Source: an uncultured Micrococcaceae bacterium
GTDB lineage: Bacteria > Actinomycetota > Actinomycetes > Actinomycetales > Micrococcaceae
Reading direction: 5' to 3'
Assembly: GCA_937896705.1 (NCBI GenBank)
Contig: CALBOC010000237.1
Span: 1-31,538, forward strand
DNA: 31,538 nt
How positions within the stretch are numbered: position 1 is the stretch's first letter; each line of letters opens with the position of its first letter. The notes beneath the pieces are model-generated. The model saw only the letters and a program-made list of their open reading frames with translations, made no database searches and had not been told where the DNA came from. Made by a program: the position numbers and the translations under genes. Below are positions 16,560 to 25,196 of this stretch, piece by piece.

Positions 16560-17483
16560 CTACTCGGCGGCACCCAAGATTAATTCGACCGTGTCGGCAC
16601 GCTCATTGAGCAGCGGTTGATCAGCAATTAAAGATTGCAAGGTTGCGAGCAGCAACTTATTGCCCACCGTATCGTTGGGATCGTGCGGCGTTGCGACTAA
16701 CGCCAGTTCTGGACCGGCTCCCCCACCGGGGATAACTTTGCCATCGGCAGTTTGGGTCGCCACACCGCGCCCGGGGGCCATGGCAAGTTGGGCGAGCCCC
16801 GGGATGAGGTCCGTCAGGCTTGAGAGTTCGTCCGCGATCTGGACATCCTCGTAGGAGGGCGTCCATTGTTGCTGTTGAGCTAGAGCATACACTCCAGGGC
16901 GGCGCACCACATACGTGAGGTTGGCGCCCGGATCGACCACTACGAGCTCATTGCCTTCATCGACGGCGCTAAGGCAAGCACGTGGCATCCATACGGCCAC
17001 CGGCCGTGCGTCTTTGTGCCATGCTGTCAGCTTTGGGATCGACGTGAAAACCGGCAGCGCACCGCGCCCATCGGCTGCCTTCAACGAAACGAGCGCCACA
17101 TCGGCTTCCTTATCGGACTCGATCGTGTGTTCGTGCCCGTGCTCATCACGGTGGGTGTGAGTCGAGGTTTCGGCCACAGTAGGTACAACAGCAGCGAAGA
17201 CACGGATGGCTTCCAGTACCTTGAAAACATCTTTCTCGTCGGCTTTTCCGGCTAGCAGATCTCGGCTGACTTTGGTCCAGCGCTCGTCTTCCAGGCCGTC
17301 ATCGGTGTCAAAGGCGTGCAGTGGATTCTTCGAACCGTCGATGCCCGCGCCGGTGAGATCTCGGCCCTGCCAACTCGTGCCGGCCGAGTCGGCGGGACGA
17401 CCGAAGGCATCCCGGTTTTGGCGAGCCAGATTGCGATCGATAGCTGCTTGAATGTGTCCGGGCAGTTGTGGTTGGTCTTTCAT
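16560..17483 (-). CDS. SseB-family protein
   Basis: This protein of 307 residues has the SseB N-terminal domain layout: an FKVLEAIRVFAAVVP segment near residue 90, then DVALVSLKAADGRGALPVFTS, ARPVAVWMPRACLSA and ELVVVDPGANLTYVVRR. The family's molecular role is poorly defined. In many Micrococcales it lies directly after hisA, as here, where it begins 6 nt past the priA stop. A histidine-rich patch (THTHRDEHGHEH, residues 108-119) is set in a loop and could bind metal. AAGGG precedes the ATG. It is the last gene of the his transcript and converges with the MarR gene. Confidence 0.8.
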   Translation of the reverse strand: MKDQPQLPGHIQAAIDRNLARQNRDAFGRPADSAGTSWQGRDLTGAGIDGSKNPLHAFDTDDGLEDERWTKVSRDLLAGKADEKDVFKVLEAIRVFAAVVPTVAETSTHTHRDEHGHEHTIESDKEADVALVSLKAADGRGALPVFTSIPKLTAWHKDARPVAVWMPRACLSAVDEGNELVVVDPGANLTYVVRRPGVYALAQQQQWTPSYEDVQIADELSSLTDLIPGLAQLAMAPGRGVATQTADGKVIPGGGAGPELALVATPHDPNDTVGNKLLLATLQSLIADQPLLNERADTVELILGAAE

Positions 17484-17489
17484 AAACCC

Positions 17490-18236
17490 TTAGTCGTTAT
17501 CGCCAGCGGTACCGGCGGCTACGGTGAGCGCTTCTTGCAAGGTGAATTGTCCGGCGTAGAGGGCTTTGCCAATGATGGCGCCCTCGATTCCCTGATCCAC
17601 CATGGCCGACAGTTTCGCGATATCGTCGAGCGTGGAAATCCCTCCCGAAGCGATCACGGGTTTACCGGTGTGCTCGGCGATTTTCACTAACAGTTCGGTG
17701 TTTGGGCCGGTCAGAGTGCCGTCTTTGGTAATATCCGTGACGACATAGCGTGCACAACCAGCCTCTTCAAGTTGCGCGAGCACATCCCACAAATTGCCGC
17801 CTTCTTCCACCCAACCGCGGGTAGCAAGCTTCTCGCCACGCACATCGAGTCCGACAGCGATCTTGTCCCCGTATTTTTCGATCACCTGGGCGGTCCATTC
17901 CGGGTTTTCTAACGCGGCGGTCCCAAGGTTCACTCTGGTAGCTCCCATCGCCAGGGCTTCGTCGAGCGACGCATCGTCACGTAAGCCACCGGACAGCTCA
18001 ATTTTGATCCCCAGCTCTCCGGTGATACGGCGAATGATTTCGCGGTTACTACCGTGTCCGAAGGCTGCATCGAGATCGACCAGGTGCAACCATTCCGCAC
18101 CGGCCTCTTGCCACCCCATCGCAGCGTCGAAAGGATCACCATAATTTGTAGCGGTACCGTATTCACCCTGTACGAGTCTGACGGCTTGACCGTCTTGCAC
18201 ATCGACGGCGGGTAGAAGTTGTAAAGGTGTGGTCAT
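17490..18236 (-). CDS. priA: Phosphoribosyl isomerase A (bifunctional HisA/TrpF)
   Basis: This TIM-barrel isomerase converts ProFAR to PRFAR in histidine synthesis. In actinobacteria it also isomerises phosphoribosylanthranilate in tryptophan synthesis. The catalytic aspartates correspond to Asp12 ([10 protein letters not shown]) and Asp172 ([13 protein letters not shown]). Phosphate-binding glycines lie in [10 protein letters not shown] and [21 protein letters not shown] and KDGTL segments are of the actinobacterial PriA type. Length is 248 residues. The ATG at 18236 has GGAG 4 nt upstream, and the preceding small membrane-protein gene ends 12 nt before it. No separate trpF is present in the window, which fits the dual role but does not prove it. 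Confidence 0.95.
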   Translation of the reverse strand: MTTPLQLLPAVDVQDGQAVRLVQGEYGTATNYGDPFDAAMGWQEAGAEWLHLVDLDAAFGHGSNREIIRRITGELGIKIELSGGLRDDASLDEALAMGATRVNLGTAALENPEWTAQVIEKYGDKIAVGLDVRGEKLATRGWVEEGGNLWDVLAQLEEAGCARYVVTDITKDGTLTGPNTELLVKIAEHTGKPVIASGGISTLDDIAKLSAMVDQGIEGAIIGKALYAGQFTLQEALTVAAGTAGDND

Positions 18237-18248
18237 GTTTCTCCGTAA

Positions 18249-18413
18249 CTATTCGGCCCAAGGGATGGTAAAGAATGCGGCGATGATAGCCATAACTGCC
18301 AAAATCACAAAGGCGATCCGTACCCAGACGGGAGCCTGTTGACGATGCAGGGACCAGGCGCCACCTAATAAGATGCCACCCAGTGCCAGCAACAGCGTCG
18401 ACCACCAAGGCAT
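18249..18413 (-). CDS. Small two-helix membrane protein between hisH and priA
   Basis: I do not recognise this 54-residue protein. Its ATG overlaps the hisH stop codon by one base (TAATG), so translation is coupled. It has two hydrophobic helices, about residues 4-21 (WSTLLLALGGILLGGAWS) and 31-49 (VRIAFVILAVMAIIAAFF), joined by a short polar loop, HRQQAP. Tryptophans sit at the membrane borders (PWW at the start, PWAE at the end). priA starts 12 nt after its stop. Location and coupling make it a true cistron of the his operon; its function is unknown and unlikely to be catalytic in histidine synthesis. Confidence 0.65.
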   Translation of the reverse strand: MPWWSTLLLALGGILLGGAWSLHRQQAPVWVRIAFVILAVMAIIAAFFTIPWAE

Positions 18414-19051
18414 TACAACGATCCTAACCAATTCTTCAGTAAGGTCAGGCCTGCGCGACCAGACAGTTCCGGGTGGAATTGCACTCCGGACAGCGGCCCG
18501 TTTTCGACCGCTGCCACGAATTCGCCGTCGTGAGCAGCCCACGAGACTTGTGGTGGAACCATCGCTTCGTTGCCTTGGTCAAATTTCCAGTCGAGCACAG
18601 CGTAAGAGTGTGAAAAATAGAATCGTTCGTTGGCCAGGCCCTCGAAGAGCACGCTGTCAGTTACGGGCGTGACGTGGCTCCAGCCGATGTGTGGCACGGC
18701 TTTGGTGGGGAGTTTTTTGACGGTTCCTGGCCATTCCCCCATGCCTTCGTGCACCCCAAATTCTTCAGAACTGTCAAACAGGATCTGGAACCCTACACAC
18801 ACTGCTAATACTGGACGCCCACCGGCCACGCGTTGTCCAACCCAGCGCAGTATACTGCGCTCCTGCATGGCGGCCTTACTGGCTGCAAACGCACCATTAC
18901 CCGGCAAGATCATGCCATCAGCGTCGAGGATTTCTTGGCCTTGGGCTGTCAGAACCACCTTGGCACCGCAATGCTCTAGAGCGTTTGCTAACGAACCCAG
19001 GTTGCCGATGCCATAGTCAGCAATTGCAATAGTTGGAACGGCGGTTGGCAC
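18413..19051 (-). CDS. hisH: Imidazole glycerol phosphate synthase, glutaminase subunit
   Basis: This class I glutamine amidotransferase feeds ammonia to HisF in the fifth step of histidine synthesis. It has 212 residues. The catalytic triad is Cys85 (LAVCVGFQILF), His193 and Glu195 (QFHPELSG). The oxyanion-region motif reads LPGNGAF rather than the common PGVGAF, and HPELSG replaces the common HPEKSG; both are mild departures. The start is a GTG whose G is the last base of the hisB stop (TAGTG), so the two are coupled. The partner hisF is not in this window. Confidence 0.93.
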   Translation of the reverse strand: MPTAVPTIAIADYGIGNLGSLANALEHCGAKVVLTAQGQEILDADGMILPGNGAFAASKAAMQERSILRWVGQRVAGGRPVLAVCVGFQILFDSSEEFGVHEGMGEWPGTVKKLPTKAVPHIGWSHVTPVTDSVLFEGLANERFYFSHSYAVLDWKFDQGNEAMVPPQVSWAAHDGEFVAAVENGPLSGVQFHPELSGRAGLTLLKNWLGSL

Positions 19052-19668
19052 TACAGTGCACCCTTTGTAGACGGGATGCCCTCGACGCGTGGATCCTGCT
19101 CAATGGCTTGACGTAACGCTCGAGCCAGTGCCTTGAACTGCACTTCAACGATGTGGTGCGGATCGCGACCCCGAAGCAGGTCGACGTGGACGTTGATTGC
19201 GGCGTGATGGGTGAAGGATTCAAAGACGTGCCGGGTCATCGCACCGGTGAAATGTCCACCGATGAGGTGATAGACCTGGGCTTCGGACTCACCCTCGTGC
19301 AGGAAGTATGGTCGACCTGACAGATCGACCACGGCCCGTGCCAGAGCTTCATCCATGGGGATAGTCGCTTCACCGTATCGGCGGATGCCGCGTTTGTCCC
19401 CCAAGGCAACCTTGAAGACCTCACCCAACGTGATCGCAACGTCCTCGACCGTATGGTGGACATCTACGTGAATATCACCGGTGGCTTGGACCGTCAGATC
19501 CATCAAAGAGTGCCGGCTCAGAGCATCCAGCATGTGATCATAAAATGGCACTCCGGTGGAAATCTTCGATGTTCCTGTACCATCGAGGTCGAGTTCAACG
19601 GAGACATCCGATTCCGAGGTTGTCCGTTGCATCGACGCTTTTCGACCAGAAATTAATTCTGCTGCCAT
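19051..19668 (-). CDS. hisB: Imidazoleglycerol-phosphate dehydratase
   Basis: This enzyme dehydrates imidazole glycerol phosphate to imidazole acetol phosphate (sixth histidine step). It is the monofunctional form, 205 residues, with the manganese-binding repeats [11 protein letters not shown] and [17 protein letters not shown] and the [12 protein letters not shown] segment. The ATG at 19668 is chosen because it gives the family N-terminus ([11 protein letters not shown]). AAGGAG lies 13 nt upstream, rather far. An open frame continues upstream but into unlikely sequence. It is followed by hisH with a one-base overlap and preceded by hisC after a 76-nt gap that may hold its own promoter. Confidence 0.94.
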   Translation of the reverse strand: MAAELISGRKASMQRTTSESDVSVELDLDGTGTSKISTGVPFYDHMLDALSRHSLMDLTVQATGDIHVDVHHTVEDVAITLGEVFKVALGDKRGIRRYGEATIPMDEALARAVVDLSGRPYFLHEGESEAQVYHLIGGHFTGAMTRHVFESFTHHAAINVHVDLLRGRDPHHIVEVQFKALARALRQAIEQDPRVEGIPSTKGAL

Positions 19669-19713
19669 AGAGGTGCGAATACTCCTTATTCGGCGTTTAT
19701 TCGGTGCAGCTCC

Positions 19714-19737
19714 ATTGTAGTCGCACCATGTTGACAA
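19714..19737 (-). promoter_or_regulatory. Possible internal promoter in front of hisB
   Basis: On the minus strand TTGTCA (19732-19737) and TACAAT (19714-19719) are good hexamers but only 12 nt apart, too close for an ordinary sigma-70 promoter. TACAAT alone is a good -10. The layout is one base off the RecA-NDp type (11 nt), so this is a weak call. Confidence 0.25.
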
Positions 19738-19744
19738 AATGTAG

Positions 19745-20860
19745 TTAGGCGCCGATTACTTCCCGCAGCGCAACCAAAAACGCTGTGGTTTCTTCTTCAG
19801 TTCCGGCCGTGACCCGAAGGTGATGCGGGATGCCAACGTCGCGGATTAAAACGCCCCGGTCCAATAAGCCCTGCCACACAGCGTGGGCATCATCAAACCA
19901 ACCGAAGAAGACGAAGTTAGAGTCTGAGACAGCAGGTTGAAGACCCATCCGACCTAACTCTTTGACAATGCGGTCGCGTTGAGCCTTAATCTGATCCACG
20001 GTGGCCAGCAGCACATCGACGTGTTGCAGTGCAGCGTTGGCTGCCGCCTGGGTAATCGCTGAGAGATGGTAGGGCAACCGCACCAGCCGTAACGCATCGG
20101 TCACCTGGGCAGAGGCAGCCAGGTACCCGACCCGCGCGCCAGCAAGTGCGAAGGCTTTAGACATGGTGCGAGAAATGATGAGCCGTTCGCGCCCCGGCAT
20201 CAAGGTCAGTGCCGAACGGGTGCCTTCCAGGGCGAATTCTTCATAGGCCTCATCGACCACCACCATGGTATTGAACTCTTGGCCCGCCTCGTAAACGGCT
20301 TCGACCACATCGAGCCCTAGCGCGGTCCCGGTCGGGTTGTTGGGCGAACACAAGATCACAATATTTGGTCGGGTGTCTTTGACCTGTTGGGCGGCTGACT
20401 CAGGAGTCAGCGTGAAGTCTGCTTCTCGAACACCGTGAATATATTGAGTGTTGGTGCCAGAAGCTAACAGCGGATACATCGAGTACGTGGGCGGGAAGCT
20501 CAGCACCGTGCGTCCTGGGCCACCAAAGGCCTGGAGAATCTGTTGTAATACTTCGTTCGAACCGTTGGCGGCCCAGACATTATCTTCGGTCAAGTCGTGC
20601 CCGAGATAGTCGGCCAGGCGACGACGCAGTTCGGTGAATTCGCGGTCGGGATAGCGGTTAAGTGACGTCGCAGCATGATGGACAGCCTCTCCGATAGCAT
20701 CGACAACCACCTGTGGCACCGAATGTGTGTTCTCATTGGTGTTGAGCAGGTGTGTCACTTCAAGCTGGGGCGCACCATATGGGCTTTGGCCACGCAGATC
20801 GTCGCGAAGCGGCAGTGCCTCGAGCGCGGTGGTTTTGGCTTCGTCTTGCTGATTAGTCAC
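19745..20860 (-). CDS. hisC: Histidinol-phosphate aminotransferase
   Basis: This fold-type I PLP enzyme converts imidazole acetol phosphate to histidinol phosphate. It has 371 residues from the GTG at 20860, which is the family length. N-terminal [10 protein letters not shown] and [14 protein letters not shown] bind substrate and cofactor. [30 protein letters not shown] and [10 protein letters not shown] follow. The PLP lysine is in [18 protein letters not shown]. The frame is open for a further 96 codons upstream, but these overlap the LysM gene and read as non-protein, so that extension is rejected. No ribosome site precedes the GTG; a TATGCT lies 6 nt upstream, suggesting a leaderless message. 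Confidence 0.94.
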   Translation of the reverse strand: MTNQQDEAKTTALEALPLRDDLRGQSPYGAPQLEVTHLLNTNENTHSVPQVVVDAIGEAVHHAATSLNRYPDREFTELRRRLADYLGHDLTEDNVWAANGSNEVLQQILQAFGGPGRTVLSFPPTYSMYPLLASGTNTQYIHGVREADFTLTPESAAQQVKDTRPNIVILCSPNNPTGTALGLDVVEAVYEAGQEFNTMVVVDEAYEEFALEGTRSALTLMPGRERLIISRTMSKAFALAGARVGYLAASAQVTDALRLVRLPYHLSAITQAAANAALQHVDVLLATVDQIKAQRDRIVKELGRMGLQPAVSDSNFVFFGWFDDAHAVWQGLLDRGVLIRDVGIPHHLRVTAGTEEETTAFLVALREVIGA

Positions 20861-20866
20861 GGCAAT

Positions 20867-20872
20867 AGCATA
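20867..20872 (-). promoter_or_regulatory. Candidate -10 box for leaderless hisC
   Basis: TATGCT on the minus strand is 6 nt before the hisC GTG, so transcription would begin at or next to the start codon. The absence of a Shine-Dalgarno sequence supports leaderless translation, which is common in actinobacteria. No good -35 is seen at 17 nt. Confidence 0.4.
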
Positions 20873-20918
20873 GCGGGCCGCCGACTCAACCCTTTGCGAG
20901 TGACGCCAGAATGCGCTG

Positions 20919-21260
20919 CTAGTTATCGACTGGCACAAATACGGTCTGTCCCACCTGCAGTTCAGAGTTCTCCAGATCGTTATACATGACGATGTGATCC
21001 AGCACTGCGGTGGGGTCTGATTCTTGTGAGATCCGAGACGATATATCCCATAGGGTATCGCCGGGTTGGACCAGGATCCGCTGGTAGGTTTCGGGCTGCG
21101 CACCTTCTGCCGCCATGGCTGGAGGGACCGCTTGCCGAGATAGTGCAAAGAGCACGACGCATACTGTGACCAGGATTAATACCAGTCCTGCTAACACGAG
21201 CTTGCCTCGGCGCGTGATGCGAAGTTTCTGTGTGGTGTTGTGACTGGTCGAGTGTGGCAT
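20919..21260 (-). CDS. LysM-domain membrane-anchored protein (YneA/ChiZ/DivS-position homologue)
   Basis: This 113-residue protein has a basic cytoplasmic N-terminus (KLRITRRGK), one transmembrane helix (about residues 20-42), and a C-terminal LysM domain (about 62-110, ILVQPGDTLWDISSRI, MYNDLENSELQVGQTVFVP) that would sit outside the membrane and bind peptidoglycan. Genes of this layout lie beside lexA in Bacillus (yneA), M. tuberculosis (Rv2719c) and Corynebacterium (divS), where they delay division after DNA damage. I infer a similar role. Here lexA is missing from the neighbourhood. The ATG at 21260 is preceded by AGAAGGTGG; the upstream ATG-like extension lacks one. It is followed by hisC after 58 nt. 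Confidence 0.8.
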   Translation of the reverse strand: MPHSTSHNTTQKLRITRRGKLVLAGLVLILVTVCVVLFALSRQAVPPAMAAEGAQPETYQRILVQPGDTLWDISSRISQESDPTAVLDHIVMYNDLENSELQVGQTVFVPVDN

Positions 21261-21304
21261 CGAACCCACCTTCTTCTGTCTGACCGGGAAACTGCTGTAT
21301 CTGT

Positions 21305-21333
21305 ATTGAAGCAACCGGGTAGGACAGGATAAG
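21305..21333 (-). promoter_or_regulatory. Promoter element of the LysM gene, shared with recA
   Basis: On the minus strand CTTATC-C-TGTCCT-AC-CCGG lies 45-73 nt upstream of the ATG, ending in a -10-like TTCAAT (21305-21310). The TGTC sits 11 nt before the hexamer when counted as the last six bases of a TTGTCR-type box. The recA upstream region (30792-30820) has the same element at the same distance from TACACT. There is no GAAC-N4-GTTC SOS box anywhere in the 166 nt between this gene and the helicase gene. Confidence 0.5.
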
Positions 21334-21426
21334 AAATGGTGGCACTGTAGTGTCGATGGGATAAGCCAGCACTGGATCGAGCTGCGGCTGGACGTGGCAC
21401 CCTAGATGGCGGCTACCAGTGATTTT

Positions 21427-23469
21427 TCAAAGGTCAGCAGACAGTCTGGTGAGGCTTTGCAGGACCTGGTCCAGCGAGCGCGTCGACCAAAAGTCCGGCA
21501 TGGAGGCGCGTAAGAATCCGCCGTACCCAGCGGTGGCTAGCCGGGAGTCCAGCACTGCTACGACACCCCGGTCCGACGTGGAACGAATCAGGCGACCTGC
21601 TCCCTGTGCCATCCGCACCGCTGCGTGAGTGGCAGATACCGCCATGAAACCGTTGCCACCGCGTTGGCTAATGTGCCGGGCTCGTGCGGAGGAAAGCGGA
21701 TCGTCGGGGCGGGGAAACGGGATCCGGTCGATCGTGACCAGACGGAGCGCATTTCCTGGCACATCGACACCTTGCCACAAGGTGAGGGTGCCAAAGAGAC
21801 AGGCTGTCGGATCGTCAATGAATGCTTCGATCAGCCCGGACAGTGTGGCTTCGCCTTGGACCAGGATGTTCATCTGGTCGCCGAAGCGGAGGCGCATCTC
21901 GTCGGCGGCTGATTTCGCCGCGCTGCGAGATGAGAAGAGACACAGGGCGCCACCGCGCGAAGCTTTGAGTAGCTGCTCGAGACGCTCGTGAGATTGCGCT
22001 GTGGGTTGCGGACCGGGCTTGGGCAGGTCATCGGCGACGTACAAAATTCCCTGTTTGGGATACTCGAAGGGACTGCCCACGTCTAACGTCTGGTATTTCG
22101 CTCCCCCGTTGAGTGTGTATCCCAGATCGCCGGTGATTGCGTCGAACTTCCCTCCGACGGTGAGCGTGGCCGAAGTCAGGATGGTTGTGGTGTCATCTAA
22201 GAGTTTGTCGCGGAATTTCCCGGCAATCGATAGTGGCGCCGTGTAGAGCAGCGGCGCAGAGCTCGGGTCGGCTTCTATCCAACCTTGGCCGGGTTCGAAA
22301 TGCGACGGTCGAGTGGCCCACACCACCGTGCTTCCTTGTGGTTGTGAGCCAGCGGTGAGGATTTGTTCGGTGGTGTCAAGAATTTCCGTTAGCCGGTTTT
22401 TGACGAGTTGGCGTTGGGAGTCTTCGGTGTCGGTGCTCCCCGAACCTTTCAGATCGCTGATCATCTGACGGGTTTCGTTGCGCACTGCTTCCAGCGCGTT
22501 GAGTTGTTGCTCGTTAAGACCTTGCGCGAACCACCCCGAGGGTGCGGTCATAAACGCCGCCTCCAGAGCTGCGGCCGCATCAGTGAGATCGGAGGCAACA
22601 ACAGCTGCCTCTTGTCTGGCTTGCTTGGCCACCGTGCGGATCATTGGACCTGATAGATGCAATGTGACCGCTGAGGTCACTCGGTCGGTGAGTTCGTGAG
22701 CTTCATCGATGATGATCGCATCCGCCTCGGGCATGAGGTTGAGATCTTCGAAGGCCGCGATGGCGAGCATGGCATGGTTGGTCACGACAATGTCGGCCTT
22801 GCCGGCTGCTTCGCGGGCAAGTTCGGAAAAGCATTCCTCAGCAAACGGGCACTTTGACGCACCAATACATTCACGCGCGGTTACGGAGACTTGCCGCCAG
22901 ACCTCATCTGTAACCCCTGGTTTGAGGTCGTCACGATCACCGGTATCGGTTTCTTCGGCCCATTCGCGCAGTCGCACCACTTCTTCACCCATTTGGGATA
23001 GCGGTTGGCCGGTGACATCGGTGGTTGCAAGCAGGCTGTCATCGTCTGCCGGGGCCGCGGCGCCATGAAGCTTATGCTTGCACACGTAGTTTGCGCGTCC
23101 CTTGAGTAAGGCCACATCAACTGCACGAGTCAATGATGGGCTCAATGTTTCCAGCAGGCGCGGCAGGTCACGTTTGATGATCTGGTTTTGTAACGCCAGG
23201 GTGGCGGTGGCGATGATGACCGGCGATTCACTCCCCAGGGCATAATCCACTGCAGGAATCAGATAGGCCAAAGATTTTCCGGTGCCTGTGCCGGCCTGGA
23301 CGAGCAAATGGGTCCCGGATTCCAGGGCCTTGGCGACTTCGGTGGCCATCCGTTGCTGGCCGGGCCGGTCCTGACCGCCCAGGGCGTCAACAACATCAGC
23401 CAACCATTCGGTGACTTGCGTCTCCGCTTGGCTGGCTGTAGCTGTGCCTACCGGTTGATTACCGGACAT
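21427..23469 (-). CDS. dinG: DinG-family ATP-dependent DNA helicase
   Basis: This superfamily 2 iron-sulfur helicase (XPD/DinG type) has 680 residues. Walker A is GTGTGKS at residues 60-66 and the DEAH box is at 255-258. Four cysteines (130, 201, 207, 213; NYVCKHK and CIGASKCPFAEECF) between them form the expected 4Fe-4S site. C-terminal helicase motifs include LTLWQGVDVPG, IDRIPFPRPDDP and QGAGRLIRSTSDRG (motif VI). It likely unwinds R-loops or recombination and repair intermediates with 5'-3' polarity. The ATG at 23469 overlaps the hflX stop by 11 nt, so the pair is one transcript. In many relatives lexA is between this gene and the LysM gene; here it is absent. Confidence 0.92.
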   Translation of the reverse strand: MSGNQPVGTATASQAETQVTEWLADVVDALGGQDRPGQQRMATEVAKALESGTHLLVQAGTGTGKSLAYLIPAVDYALGSESPVIIATATLALQNQIIKRDLPRLLETLSPSLTRAVDVALLKGRANYVCKHKLHGAAAPADDDSLLATTDVTGQPLSQMGEEVVRLREWAEETDTGDRDDLKPGVTDEVWRQVSVTARECIGASKCPFAEECFSELAREAAGKADIVVTNHAMLAIAAFEDLNLMPEADAIIIDEAHELTDRVTSAVTLHLSGPMIRTVAKQARQEAAVVASDLTDAAAALEAAFMTAPSGWFAQGLNEQQLNALEAVRNETRQMISDLKGSGSTDTEDSQRQLVKNRLTEILDTTEQILTAGSQPQGSTVVWATRPSHFEPGQGWIEADPSSAPLLYTAPLSIAGKFRDKLLDDTTTILTSATLTVGGKFDAITGDLGYTLNGGAKYQTLDVGSPFEYPKQGILYVADDLPKPGPQPTAQSHERLEQLLKASRGGALCLFSSRSAAKSAADEMRLRFGDQMNILVQGEATLSGLIEAFIDDPTACLFGTLTLWQGVDVPGNALRLVTIDRIPFPRPDDPLSSARARHISQRGGNGFMAVSATHAAVRMAQGAGRLIRSTSDRGVVAVLDSRLATAGYGGFLRASMPDFWSTRSLDQVLQSLTRLSADL

Positions 23470-24991
23470 AACTTAGGTAGTGGTCCTTATCCTCGGGGTA
23501 CACCAGCACGGTCATAGCTGTGCCTTCTGGCTCATAAGTTTCGGCCAGGATTTCGGTGTCATCCGAGTGTAGCTGGTGGACGATCTCTCCGTCGGTATAT
23601 GGCACCAGCAGATCCAGATGGACGCTTGGTCGGGGCAGTCGTTCCGCGATGGCTTGTTCAAGCTCTGCGAAACCTTCACCCGTTGCAGCCGAAACGATCA
23701 CGGCGGTCGGATATCTTCTGCGCAGCCGGGCGAGTACCAGTGAGTCGGCGGCATCTGCTTTATTGAAGACCACCAGCTCTTGGATGCCTGCGATGTCGGT
23801 ATCACCAAAGACCTGGTGCACAGCTTGAATTTGCGCTTCGGGTTCTGGGTGTGAAGCGTCAACAACGTGCAGGATCAGATCCGACTCGTCAACTTCTTCC
23901 AAGGTAGAGCGGAAGGCTTCTACCAGCTGGGTAGGCAGTTGCCGGACGAAGCCCACGGTATCGGACAGGGTGTAGGCCACACCATCGGGTGTCTCAGCGG
24001 CGCGGACCGTTGGGTCCAAAGTGGCAAATAACGCGTTTTCTACGAGCACACCTGCGTGCGTCAAACGGTTGAGCAACGAGGACTTGCCGGCGTTAGTGTA
24101 GCCAGCGATGGCCACCGAGGGGATTTGGTTTCGACGTCGACGCGCCCGTTTCGTCTGTCGAGCGTTCTCCATGTGTTTGATGTCTCGACGAAGTTTGGCC
24201 ATCCGGTCGCGAATGCGGCGCCGGTCTAACTCAATCTTGGTTTCACCCGGACCACGCGATCCGATGCCGGCACCACCAGCGGCTTGGCCCCCGGCCTGAC
24301 GCGACATCGACTCACCCCAACCGCGGAGCCGCGGTAGGAGATATTCGAGTTGCGCCAGCTCAACTTGAGCCTTGCCTTCTTTGGATTGGGCATGTTGGGC
24401 GAAAATATCAAGAATCAGCGCGGTGCGGTCGATCACTTTGACACCCACCACGTCTTCGAGGCCACGGCGTTGCGATGGCGCCAACTCGGTGTCGACAATC
24501 ACTGTGTCAGCACCGTTGTCGCGCACGATGTCGGCCAGTTCACGTGCTTTGCCGCGCCCTAAAAAGGTTGCCGGGTCGGGTGCGTGCCGTCGCTGAATGA
24601 TGCCATCGAGGACGGTTGATCCGGCCGTATGCGCCAGTGCGGCTAATTCTTGAAGTGAGTGTTCAGCTTCAGTAATCGTGCCTTCGGTCCATAACCCTGC
24701 CAGTACCACCTGTTCAAGGCGCAACTGACGGTATTCGACCTCGGTCACGTCATCAAGCTCGGTGGAAAGGCCTTGCACTCGACGCAGCGCGTGGCGCTGT
24801 TCTAGATCGAGTTGGTCACCATCATAAACAGTATGGTTCGATCCCCCGTCATCTAATGCTTGCGCGCCCGTTGGGGCGCCGATGGCGCTGCTGTGCGTTG
24901 GCTTAGCGTTATCGGCCGACAGGATTCGATCGATCAGCGTCTTGACTTGCTCATCAACCTGACGATCAGTGGGTTCGTTTGAGGTGACCAT
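23459..24991 (-). CDS. hflX: GTPase HflX
   Basis: This ribosome-associated GTPase splits or rescues stalled 50S/70S particles. It has 510 residues. The N-terminal HflX domain (about 80-250) carries the conserved GRGKARELADIV and SRGPGETKIELDRRRIRDR. A basic coiled-coil linker (MENARQTKRARRRRNQ) leads into the G domain, with G1 AGYTNAGKSS, G3 DTVGF, G4 NKAD and G5 VSAATGEG. A long actinobacterial N-terminal extension precedes the domain. GGAGAAA directly precedes the ATG at 24991. It is the first gene of the hflX-dinG pair and divergent from the RsmC-like gene. Confidence 0.96.
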   Translation of the reverse strand: MVTSNEPTDRQVDEQVKTLIDRILSADNAKPTHSSAIGAPTGAQALDDGGSNHTVYDGDQLDLEQRHALRRVQGLSTELDDVTEVEYRQLRLEQVVLAGLWTEGTITEAEHSLQELAALAHTAGSTVLDGIIQRRHAPDPATFLGRGKARELADIVRDNGADTVIVDTELAPSQRRGLEDVVGVKVIDRTALILDIFAQHAQSKEGKAQVELAQLEYLLPRLRGWGESMSRQAGGQAAGGAGIGSRGPGETKIELDRRRIRDRMAKLRRDIKHMENARQTKRARRRRNQIPSVAIAGYTNAGKSSLLNRLTHAGVLVENALFATLDPTVRAAETPDGVAYTLSDTVGFVRQLPTQLVEAFRSTLEEVDESDLILHVVDASHPEPEAQIQAVHQVFGDTDIAGIQELVVFNKADAADSLVLARLRRRYPTAVIVSAATGEGFAELEQAIAERLPRPSVHLDLLVPYTDGEIVHQLHSDDTEILAETYEPEGTAMTVLVYPEDKDHYLSYVR

Positions 24992-25196
24992 TTTCTCCTT
25001 GTTCAGAAGCAGTATTCCTTACGTTGTAGTATTTCACAATCGCGCTGTCGATGCCTATGGCTCTAGGCTTTCCAGCGCGAAGATTCAGTGCTTTTCGATC
25101 TAAAATCATCTATCCAATACAACATCCGAGGCAGTGGTTATATTCCGCTTCCACAAGGTCCGCTTCGACGTCGGGACGTACTAGACTACTAAGACG
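24992..25196. other. Divergent intergenic region between hflX and the methyltransferase gene
   Basis: These 205 nt separate two divergent genes and must hold both promoters. On the hflX side TTGTGA and AATACT are 17 nt apart, a fair but not strong promoter. On the other side TAGACT (25182-25187) is 9 nt before the ATG, without a good -35. It is AT-richer than its surroundings. I see no repeat, RNA gene or small coding sequence in it. Confidence 0.4.

Noticed and set aside
20861..21148. In-frame upstream extension of hisC by 96 codons
   Set aside because: It overlaps the LysM gene in another frame, its sequence is not like any HisC N-terminus, and the GTG at 20860 gives the normal family length.
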